Position numbers and translations under genes: made by a program. Under the pieces are notes generated by a model. It made no database searches. It was given only the letters and a program-made list of their open reading frames with translations, and had not been told where the DNA came from. Source: Aplysia californica (Eukaryota > Mollusca > Gastropoda > Aplysiida > Aplysiidae). From it: a stretch of 64,000 bases of DNA. Below are positions 29,933 to 41,900 of this stretch, in pieces. Numbering within the stretch: position 1 is the stretch's first letter; each line of letters opens with the position of its first letter. The stretch is taken from the NCBI RefSeq assembly GCF_000002075.1, contig NW_004797416.1, forward strand, positions 780,310-844,309. Reading direction: 5' to 3'.

Positions 29933-30751
29933 CAGTGGAACTCGGATTCAACGAGGTCGCCGGGCCTGACCTAAAATCTCGTTAAATCCGAGTGTTCATT
30001 ATAGCAAAACGAGATTTCGTGTAGTTAATTAGAGGCACTGAGTAAGTAATGTATAAAGAAAAGCCACAAGTAGTGCCTGAAATGCCTGCATATTATGAGC
30101 TGTGCAAAAAAAAAAGACTGATTCGTTCAAATGAACTTGCCTGTGTCATCTTGATTGTTTACCAAAAAGTTGTGTTGCTGTGTAGAGCCTAGCATGCGGC
30201 AACTTTTGATTCCATAGACCAGTGCACAATTTATTCGATAGATCTACGTCAAGACTAGCTTATCATTGTAACAATGGTTAGTTGCCGAGGGAGGGGGTTG
30301 TGGGGGGGGGGCTGACACTTTTGTCTGTGACATTTAAGGCCCGGACCGTTAGGTCCCCCCCCTCCCCGACACGCACATATAGCCACACGTTGCAGGCCGC
30401 CCATCCGACCCCAACACACGACAGAGTAGACACATGCGCGTGCCAACAACGCATGTGTGGTATGAAAAAAGGCCGCTTATTGGTCACATGCAATCGGCTA
30501 ACTGAATAATGGTTCACGATGCAGGTGCAATGGATGGTTTCCGGAATAGATAAAGTTCGTTCTGTGAGAAAAATGAGTGAAGCCACGTCTGTCGGGGCTG
30601 TTCACCCTGAAAGCGACCTTGTAAAATCTGAGCTTGCTGATTTAAGTGCTTGTTGAATCCAGTTTATTTTTATTGATTTTAAAGAAGAAAAAAACGGGGA
30701 ATCTATCTTATCTCGTTGAATCCGAGTTTTCGTTGAATCTGAGTTCCACTG
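29933..30751. mobile_element. Pogo/Tigger-like MITE (type 2)
   Basis: The left end CAGTGGAACTCGGATTCAAC is mirrored at the right end (gttgaatctgagttccactg). The right end is followed by TA. An inner copy of the same motif precedes the right end. No transposase frame. Confidence 0.75.
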
Positions 30752-31089
30752 TAATTTTTGTTGTATAAAGATATGCTAGACTCTGAGCATTTGGGTTAAA
30801 CTGGAATTTCTGAGGTTTTCTCTTTTCAGCATAGTCTGTGACACCTTGTCTAGAAGACATTCAAAGCTGTCAGCTGGCTATATCTCTCATAAAGATAATG
30901 ATGATGTAGTAAGATCTACTCTTTTATCGTCCATGAGTCGTGTTGTTGTGTCTTGAAAATTACTACACAGATAATTAGTTGCCTCGGTTTATTTCTTTTC
31001 ACTTTTATATATCTTCATTTAAAAAAAATTTTTTTTTTTTTACACGTATAATTTTTGCTTGCTCAGCAGGTTTTGAAGAGCACACAGTC

Positions 31090-31128
31090 ATGTTATCGCT
31101 CAAGAGAAAGATTGAACGGGAACTGCGG
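31090..31128 (+). CDS. WDTC1: WDTC1 coding exon 1 (start codon)
   Basis: ATG followed by 12 codons, MLSLKRKIERELR, the basic N-terminal helix. The exon probably begins at 31070 after gctcagcag; donor CGG|gtaagt. Confidence 0.85.
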
Positions 31129-34100
31129 GTAAGTTTAATTAAATGGTGCCTGCCCTGATATATTAATATAGTGTAAAGCGCATAGAGCCTGCTGTTGAAC
31201 GGGGATATGCGCTATACAAATGCTATCTATTATTATTATTATTATTATATGCAGTCCTGTCAAGGTCATCACTTTCTACAAAAATTTGTTTCAAACTCTA
31301 ATGTTAGGTTCGCTTTTTTAACACCATATTGCGTGCATCAGATAATTGTTGGACAAGTCATCTATCTTTTGTCTGTAATGGCTCAGTAATGTTTAATTCA
31401 CTGGTCAGATGTCACAATGACACCTTTGCCCATACTTTTCGACAGACCGATTGTGGCTTCCTATGATCTCTAAAAGTATGTTGTATACAATATGAAATGC
31501 CAGTCAGTCTCATTGTATATACAGTAGTCTGTGCCTAAGATCCCAGTGCTCGGGACCAAGGAACGTGTGGGATCTTAGCCAAACGAGATCTTAGGGGACA
31601 CTTCAATGGAAAAACCCATGGTGACTCATGTTCAGGTCCAGGGTGGTTTTATGACTTATGGCGAGTAAAGAGTGGTCAATCTTGATGACCAATCACAGTG
31701 GCAATGCTCCTCCCCTTTACCTGTTAAAAATTTATAGCTTTCCATCTCTGACCTAGTTCTTCGGCCTTTCTCGCTACACACCATTGTGTTGTGACCACTC
31801 CAATTAAAATTTAGTCGGTCTCACAAATTCGGGAGTAGAGACAACTACTGCAATGGTCAAGGAAGAGTTCACAGTTGGGTGTGGTCTTGCCTGCAGTGAA
31901 CTTATAGACCCTACCACCCAGCTGTGGAATTATTACATTTTCTTCATCATATTTTTAGTTCCCTTCACACTTTACAGTTGTCCCTATGCGCAAGGCAAAT
32001 GTCACAATGTTAATGCAGTTTTTCTTCATTTCTGCTGGGACTATTCTTTGTTCCCCAGGATGATGTTCAAGTGCGGTTTCAACGGGCCGAGCAAGTGACC
32101 TCGGAGTTGGTCAACCGCCTGGGACTGGAAAAGGAGCTTGAGGTAAGCAGCTCTTTTATATTGTTGTTGTTGTAGAGATAAACAGATCTGAGACTCACTG
32201 TACAATGTGTTTATGTTGTCATTGTTGTTTTTTACAGTAGTCAACAGAATAGTATGTTTATATTGTCATCGTTGTAGCTTAGTTGGATTTGAGACTCACA
32301 GAACAGTGTGCTTACTTTGTCGAGCATCCGAGCAAAGGAATGAATGGAGAACTATGATCACTGATGTCTATAACAGAACCAGCGCTTGATGATGATAATA
32401 TGAATATGATATGAGTGTATAAGAGTTAAGCAAGCAATTTTGTTATTTTATACTAGACAAATTGAATGCTAATTTTAAAGAAAAGAGATTGATCAATGAT
32501 TGCACAAGCATAATTTTCAGGATATCCTCATTGGTAAGCTTAGACCTGTTTTAGTAATGGAACTAGATTTGTGGGAATCAGTTTTGTAGGCTAGAGAATC
32601 TGCAGTTGACAACCTTTAAAATCGAAGAATGAAATAAATTGACAAAGAATTGGAAGAATGTTTAAGTGGTTGTATTTTTTTTCTTTAGGCTTAAACATAC
32701 ATAACTTGTTCTGTCTTCCACAGGGCCATGAAGGCTGTGTCAATTGCCTTGAGTGGAATGAACGTGGAAGGTCAGTTGTTTGTGATTTTAGGAGAAATGG
32801 TATCGTGTTGACTTACCGACTTGCTTAATGGGGAGATAAGCTTGTGCATTTTTGAGTAGTGTGAAACATACAAAGAAGTTTGATAATGAACTGTGTTGCT
32901 GAGCAAATTCTTTAGTTAAATCCTCTCCTATTAGAGTGTACCTATATTATTCTGAAGGCATAGTAAACTGCTGGGGAGGGGGGGGGGGGGTTCTTCATTA
33001 TTGTTCCATGTGAAGGAGCTGAAAAGTTTCAGGAAATCTATTTTGTCTTCTGTTACTTTGCTTAACCTGCACAGGGAGTTGATTATGTATAACAGTTGTA
33101 GCTTATGGATTTGTGAATGGAATTGTAGTTTTCTTCAACTGACTGTTGATTGAAATTTTGTTAAAAACATATCCTAAGGTTATGTTAACACGGTCTCTGA
33201 TCTTTCAGTATGTTGGCTAGCGGCTCTGACGACCGCCATGTGATCCTGTGGGACCCATTCAAACACAAGACGATCACAAGCATCCGCACTGGTCACCAGG
33301 GCAACATTTTCTCAGTCAAGGTGAGCTTCAACTGGTAAACTTGTCTCCTGTTTATGTCTGAAGTATGGATATAAGTTTCAGTTCAAGTTATTGGAAAATT
33401 GTATGGCTGCCTGTACGAGGTACTTTTTCTTTCTGTTCCAATCTACGATATGTGTGTGTGCCTAAAGAAAGGTACCAAAAGTCGGATTTTGACCATTTTG
33501 AGTTAAGGGTTGTACCTTACAAGAAATTCAATGTTGAACACAGGGGTTTTGAATTTGCTAGATATCTCAAGTAGTTTTTGATATATTGCACATTTCGCGA
33601 GGTAGTTTATTAAAATATAATTTTGAGAAAATGAGCTTTTAAGTTTAACAAACGTCAGAACATGTACAAACTTAAAAAAAAACGATTATTTAAATGTATT
33701 TATTCATGGAAAATTCATTTCCAATTTGTCATTCAGTTGACATCGATATCATGAATGGAATTCAATGGAAAAATTAGGAGGGAAGAGAAAACATGCTTCA
33801 ACAATAGATTTTAACACCTTTTAAAAGAAATTTTCATTTTTTGTTTTTATTATACACTTCCCTCAAAATAATTCAAAATAAAACAATTTAGAAGTCAAAG
33901 CATTAAAAACCCTTTGAGCACATTGTAAAAAAAAATGTTGGATCTATCATTTTTTTATGGAAACACATTTTGGCCAAAAAAGTTATTTTTGTCATTATGA
34001 GCCTGTAGCTCGAAACGGTCTGGGGCGACTTTTGATACCTTTCTCTAGGCGCACACACATATGTCTGATGTTGCACTTGTGCTATCTGTTTTAAAAAACC

Positions 34101-35846
34101 AGACTACTGGTATTAAATACATTTGTCTTCATTTTGACCTTTAACATCAACTCTTTTTATAGAATTAATTTTGTTACTGGCCTCTCCAAGTGTCACCTTG
34201 AACCTGTCACATTTACAACTGGTCTGGCCCAAATGTGAAACTTTTGTGGTGTCGAAAGAGTTATAGGCTGTTTATAGTAAACATAATAGCCAAATGTATT
34301 GATACTCTCTCTGAAATTGCACCGGTACACAGTCATACAGTCTCACTTATTGCCTTTTTTCTTTATTTGTTGTCTTTTTTTCGCCCCTCTCTCAATCCTT
34401 CATCATCATCATCCGGTGCCTTGCCGACTGGCATGGGCGATCATGGACCTCCACTTCCATCTGTCTTGCGTTGCAGCAATGGTTTCTGTTGTTCTTGCTG
34501 CTCCTAGCCTTGTTGTCAACTTGTCCAGTAGCTTTTCTCTCTGTCTACCTCCGCCTCTCTTTCCATCAAACTTGCCTGTTGTTACAATATTCTCCAATGC
34601 TTCTTTCCGCTTTGTGTGTCCTATAAAATTTGCCTGTCGCTTTCGTATATTCGTCATAAGCTGTCGTCTGCAATTTGCTTCTACCAAAACTTCTTCATTT
34701 GTTTGTTTGTTTTTCGAGCTGTCCATGGGATACGCTCTCAGTCCTTACACACCATTAAATATTATAATTTACGTACTGTGTGCACTAGTGGTTTGATAAT
34801 TTTCCTTTTGACTTTTTAGTTTTTACCTCATTCGAACGACTCTCTGATCGTAACTGGGGCAGCCGACCATCGCATCAATGTGCATGACTTGAATCGCAAG
34901 GAAACCACTCACGTGTTCACCTACCACCTGGGTCGTGTGAAGCGCATCGCCACAGCTCCGAACATACCCTACATCTTCTGGAGTGCTGCGGAAGATGGAA
35001 CAATCATGTAAGTTGGTCCCCTCCTCACTCCCATAATGTTAAGTCATGTGTGTTGCCCATGTCTGATGCTTATCCTCTAATCCTCTAAGCTGTAAAAATT
35101 ATATAGTTCATGGTGGTTCATGTTTTTGTGTAGTGGTAGGCCAGTTTGAAATGAGATAGTCCTCAGCTTAGTTCTGAGACTTGTAACTTTTTCTTCACGA
35201 ATAGTATGGCTTACATCATGCATATCAGTCTCCATCATACCCATTTTCTTTTAGCTTTTGTTAAAAGCTTCCCAGTGATTTAAAGATCCATTTTAATTCA
35301 TGTTGCAGTTTCCAAAAAGAAAATGAAAATTTAGGAAATATTTTTGAAAGTTTTGGAGGTTTGAGAACAGAGGTTTTTATGTTGCAGACAATATTAGAAA
35401 ACAATGCAGTGAAACATTTGTTAGATTTCAGAGAACCATTCTGTGGGATCTTGTTGAAGATGTAGAAGCAGATTTTAGTAATTATTTGAAGAAGGTTTTG
35501 AGAAGTCTTCCCAAGACCTCACCACCTGATATGCCCTAGGCTGCTATATTAAACCCTGTGTTTTCCCTCTATGTTATTTCAGGCAATTTGATCTGCGGTG
35601 CTCCAGCACCAGCACTACGGCCCCCAACAATGTCCTTGTGAACCTCAACGCTCATATGGGCCACAACACGGAGGCCAAGTGCCTGGCAATCAACCCCTTG
35701 CGGCCGGAGATGTTGGCTGTGGGTGCCAATGACCCGTATGTTCGAGTGTACGATCGCAGGATGCTTAACTGTAGCAACATGAAGATCCCAGTGGATTCTG
35801 TGAGCAGGTGGGTGAGGATGGGATGGCTGGAGACTGGGGAGGGGGG

Positions 35847-35909
<63 letters not shown>

Positions 35910-38900
35910 AGGAGGGAAGAAAGAAAGGCAGATACAGAAAGTGGAGGAATGGTAAAAAGGCAGGAGAGAAGGGATGAGACTAACAAGTAGACCCTAGAGA
36001 AGTGGAAAAAGATAAGAAATGCAGAAAGAGGCTAGAGAGACCTATAATATTCTTGCTGAAAACAGCTGTCCCAGTGATGAGAAAACCATCAGTCATGTGA
36101 AATTTCAAGATGTGAGCAACATTTCCAGTTAATGGTGAGACACTTTTATATTTGAGAATGAGACACTTCCTTTTGAGATAGGCAGCAATGAGAAATAAGG
36201 AACTGGGAGAGGATATGTGAAGGGAGATGAGTACTTAATCAGTTGTTTAGACCAGAACACTTGCCTTAGTGGAAAAGAGTAGCAGGTCTATCAGTTGGTA
36301 ACAAAGCAATATGTCTCTTTAAAAAAATCAACAGCCTGAGGTGTTCGTAACTGTTTGGATTAAATGCCTCTTTCAGCACTTTAAGACTATATAAGAGGCA
36401 GGAGCTTCGATGTAAACATCCATTTCTGAGAGAGAGGAATATGGTAGAAAGCTTCAAAAACTAGTCATAGACAATTTGGTGTTTGTTCAGTAACCACATG
36501 TCACTTGTAATTCTTTTTAGCCAGGATATGTTGGAATTGAACTTGAAATCATTTACCATTTACATCAGGTGGCTCGGAACCTTAACCAGTTTATTTATTA
36601 CTTTCGTCAACTGCGACCCTAGCCAGTTCATTTAGTACTTCCATCAGCTCTGCACCATAGCTAGATCATTGATTACTTTCAGCTGTTCTGACCCTAACCA
36701 GTTCCTTGTTTTGCATCAGGCAGCTTGAGATCCTAGCCAAGTAGGCCTACTTGATTTCTTCAGGTGGAGAAAATTCAAGTTTTTTTCTCCAGGTAACTTT
36801 TTTTTCCCAAGAAATACCTATACCCATGCCAGGGTGTTGTCAACATTATTGTCAAGTGTACGATCTGTTGAGTGAATAGCCCCCTTGGTGAACAATTCTG
36901 TGTATGACAGTGAGTGCGACTATGATGCAGAATGTTTTGTAAGTAACATGGTCACATTTTTTGCAGATACCCTTGGGATCACAGTCGTTTGGAAGACATG
37001 GAAGGAGAATCTTACGACTTACCGGCCGGCAGTGCACAGTATTACATCGCAGGTGAGTTCCTCTATTCTATGCATAGCGTTACATTGCATATTTAGTTTA
37101 CTACTCAAATGTATTTTAAAACTTAACATTCACAGTTGTTGTGGCTGCCAGTTAATCGCTAATTTTCCCCCAAAAAATTCTGGTTCATAAAGTGTGAGTC
37201 CTTGAAATTTTGCAGGAGCTATTGGTTCCACTGCTTATATCTCTGTCCTTAATGTGTGTTAACCTGAGAGTAGAAAGGAAGATGGATTTCTTGGTCACAA
37301 AATGTAGTGGGCTTTGATCCTTGACTTATTAGATTATTTTGCAATTTGTACTTTAGGTGTTTATAGATATATGGAAATCCCATAACTGACTTTTTCAGTT
37401 GTTACAGCTTATGTGTTTTAATGTCTCTGAATGCCTGTTTAAAGTAGTTCAATGTCACTTGCATACACGGCATGGATTTGATCTCTTGCCCCAAACCCAG
37501 GACACTTGCCTCAAAAACAACAAGACAACAAACGGAGGTACCGTTCATTAGCATCCACCTACTTGACCTTTGGCCCGGACGGCTCTGAGCTGCTAGTGAA
37601 TTTGGGCGGGGAGCAGATTTATCTGTTTGACATCAACAACAAGATTCGGCCACACCACTTTGACCTGTCACTTCTCAGTTCCAATGGATTTGTCAAAGGT
37701 TTGGAGTTTTCTTACTGGGTGGTTAGCAGGTGCTCTGATGTGGTTTGCTCCTTCTTTCCTATCAAACATCTATCGTCCTTATCTTCCCTCCTTCCTTTAT
37801 GTGTTTGTTTCTCTCTCGTAACACCTCTAATCTTCAGCCCTTATGTGACTTTATTGTGTTGACCTTGCTTGGTGCTGATAACTCTTACTAAAACTAAAAG
37901 GAGGTTTCTTTGCTTTTCATTTATGTGTTGTGTTGTTGCTTTTTAAGCACTGAAGATGTCATTGTTATCTCTCCCATTTTTTTTTCCGCTTCTGGATTGT
38001 TGACTTTCTGAAAAGAAATGTGAATGAAACTGAGTTCTTTATCTCAAGAAATTAAAGTGAGATCGACAGTGAATGCTCTCTAACTTTTCACTACCTTTGG
38101 GTACATTTAATTTCTAGGACTAACACAACATAGACAGTGGGATTTGTAAGTGTTTCCCTTTTACATTGAGGACTGATTATGTTGGGGGTTTTCTACATTC
38201 TGTATATTGGAGTTGTGGGGGGGGGGGGGGGGGGGGGGGGATGTTAGGCCTTGTATATCGAGTGAGATTTTATAAAAATTTTACCAACTGGATACTGTCA
38301 CAATATAATGTATATGATGGTAACAAAACTGTTATTGTAAAGCTCTGTAAAACAGTTGTTGGAAAGTGGCACCAGCTGGTTATTTCTTTCTTAAACTTCT
38401 GATACAGTCCATGCCGGCTTTAAGCACGGTCATCGGGAGAAAGCATATGCATGCTTAATGCCAAAGCGTGCTTGAGTGCGAAGTAGGCATTGTCATAACC
38501 CAGAGATTTTTATGTTGAAAATTTCCTGAGCTATTTCCCGTTTTTCGTAAAAAGTGGTAGCCCAAAAGTGTGCGCTGTCATTTTTACCGGCCATAGTAGT
38601 TTTTGTTTGTTTTGTTTTGTGGTCGAAAGGGAAAGGAAAACTTAATTGAGACGGCCAGTCACAATACAGCACACTAGGCCTACACACTGAATGTGCGTAC
38701 CAGTGGCTGCTCTGCCACATTCATACCACTGCCTTCATTCTACCTCGCGCGTCATACTTAAAATCAGGATTATCGGATAGGGAGGGGCAAAGGTGAAATT
38801 GCAGCCAGCCTCCTTTTCTTGTCTCCGCTACTCTCTCTGTATTTTTTGTCTGTGTGTTGCTTTGTCAAAGGCTAGATCCTAGTCAACGTGTGCGGCTGTG

Positions 38901-41900
38901 TGCATCTCTCTGCCTTCCTCTCCGCGCGTGTGAGTGTGTCTCCATCACTTGTGTTCTTTGTGTTTCTCTTACACACTCCACTTCTTCGGTGAAGACTATG
39001 TTTGAACTTCGATGGGTCATCCTGAAAGTATTCACTGTCTTGTAAATGAAGCGTGCCTGAAGCCGAAGTAACCGTGCTTAAAGGCGTGTGAATTATACAG
39101 CAAAAATTCGGTAAGAGCCATTTAGCGTGCTTGAGTGAGAAACGTGCTTTATGCCGGCATGCTTAAAGCCGGCACGTACTGTACTTTTCTTGTTACAAAT
39201 GACTTGAATGGCCATTATGCCAATGAACTTCTTTACAACTTTCAAAGCAGTTCTCATAAATGATCTTAATTATGTCAATTGGGGTGTAAAATATTTACAA
39301 TGAGTTACAGAGTTGTTTCTCTTATTTTTTCAGAGGCCACAGCACCTACAAATGGTTTCAACATGCACGTAAATGGTACCAATGGGGTGTGCAAGACCAT
39401 GTGTTCCTCCTCCTCCTCCTCATCCTCGTTACCAGCGTCTTCCTCCTCCCATTCCTCTCACACCTCCTCCTCCTCCATCCCTCCCTCCCTCTCATCATCC
39501 TCCTCCTCCAGCAGCAGACACTGTGATCGCAGCGACAACCCTCACGACCTCCCAAACAAAAGGTTTGTTTTTGTTCTCGTCTAGCATTTTTCTTGATGTC
39601 TTATGATGTTTAGTAAGTCATTTTAAAGATGAAACTGTTCTTTTTCCACTATCAGATCCCCATACTCTGGGACTATGCTAAATAAGAGGGGGGGGGGGGG
39701 GAGGTTAGCTACTGGTTTACCTACCCCATCTGACTGATGGAGGGATAGACTGCTTTTTCCATAGGGCTAAAAGAAAAAGGGCGGAAAAGTAATAAATTTT
39801 GTCAGCACACCTCACAATTTACGAGGGGCATACCAAAAGTTTTTTTTAACCTGACCATGAAGGAATAAAGGTAGAAAGCTGAAATTTGGTACTAACCTTA
39901 ATCTTTCTCTATGTAGTCGCCTCCTACAGTTATACGTTTTTGCCATCGGTGTACAACCTTGAAAAGACCTTGAGAATAGAAGACCCTCTCTTTGTCAAAA
40001 AACCAACCCCCTATCGCTTCTTTGACCTCATCGTCACTTTCAAAATGCCTTCCTTTTAAGTCCTTTTTCAGTTTGGGGAATTAAAAAAAGTTGGGCAGGG
40101 CTAAATCTGGAGAATATGGCGGATGTGGCAAAATTCCATAGCCATTTTCTCGCTCAGTTTCTGCAGCTTTTCTTGAAGTGGGAGCTGGCTTGTTGTCGTG
40201 AAGCAGCTAAATGTCTTTTCGGATCTTTCCCCTGCGGTTTTCTTTTATAGCCTCTCATAATTTTTTTTTATCTGGTTAAAATAATGGTCTCTAATGATCG
40301 TATGTCCATTTTCAAGATAGTCTGTCATTATCACCCCTTCTTGGTCTGAAAAAACTTGATAGCATCACTTTTCCACTTGATGGCTTCAACTTTGCCTTCT
40401 TTGCTGTTGGAGACGAAGGCGATTTCCAATGTATTGATGCAGATTTTGACTCATGATCGTAGTGGTGGACCCATGTTTCATCCATGGTTACAAGTCTTTA
40501 AAAGAATTTACTTTCATCCTTTTCATACAGACCAAGCAATTTTTGACAACAATCCGTACATTGCCCTTTTTAAGGAGGAGTCAACAAGCGTGGGCCCCAT
40601 CTTGTCGAAACCTTGGTCATATTCAATTGTTCATTTAAGATTCGTTCAACTGAACCAATGCTAAGCCTATTTTCTTTGCTCAAACGTTCAACTGTCATCC
40701 GCCTATCAGACAGCACAAGTTTCTTGATTTTCAACACATTATTTTCTGTTGTTGCTGTCCCTTGGCAACCATCACGGCGGCCATCTTCAATGTCCATGAA
40801 TCGGCATTTAAATTTTTTACACCAAAGTTTTTATCACAGCATAGGATGGACTGTCAGTTCCAAAAACGGCATGCATCTCCGTAAAAATATCCTGTATTTG
40901 CTTGCTTTGCGAGAGCAAAACCTTTATTACTGCCCTGTGCTCAATTTCTCCATTTTTATGTTGAAACTGGAGAACAACATACTCTCATTCACTTACAGTG
41001 TGCTGGTGTTAAAACCAGTAATTGGAAATTCCCCAAAATTTACATGCATTCTAGGAAGATGATTGTTGGGTTTCTATCTTGATTCCTTCAAGGTCAGGTA
41101 AAAAAACCTTTTGGTTTGCCTCTTGTAAACTTGGAGATGATTTGAATATGACAGTTGTTTTGACATTTTCGATCACGACATTGTGTTTTTTTTTAATTTC
41201 CAGGCATAAAGGAGAGTCAAAGCAGCTCAGTCCTCTTGTTGAGAGTTTGAAACGACACGCCAATGACCTTTTTGAGCAAAAGGAGTACAAGCAGGCAATA
41301 GATGTGTACAATCAGGCCATCGCTAGGTGCAACACTGCTGCAGTATTGTATGGAAATCGTGCAGCGGCGTACTTGAGAAGAAAATGGTTAATTGCATGAT
41401 TGTAAATGTGTCATGATGTGGTAGAATCAGGCGCTAGTCAATTTTGGTTCATTTGGAGTTATTGGTATCATCTAAAAGCTAATTCACTTGCCGTACTTTC
41501 AATTTTTTAAAATACCTGTCTCGAATAGAAGTCGAAATATTTGCGATTGAAGGAGGTGGGGGGTAGCATGGTTTCAGAGCTAAAATTATTGAGAAAATGG
41601 CCGACAAAGTTTCCTAACTTCTATAGCTTGAGAGCCCTTGAACACTAAAAATCTACTTATTTTGTGCCATTAACCTACATTTTTCAGTAAAATCCACATG
41701 GTAATGTGTTTTTATATGGACATAAAAGATGCGGAGCCAAAAAACAAAAATTTGATAAAAATTGCCACACTGGAGGAAAAATGGCAGTTTCTTCGATTTC
41801 ATTATTTTGACGAGCGCTGATTTCACCACGATGCCTCAATGTTTTATGCTCTTCGTGATAATGTAGATCTTTTTGGAGTTTGGTTGCTTTGACCCTGCCC

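Noticed and set aside
34299-34796. 165-codon plus-strand frame in WDTC1 intron 4
   Set aside because: Antisense of a LINE 3' end that reads as a known ORF C-terminus on the minus strand.
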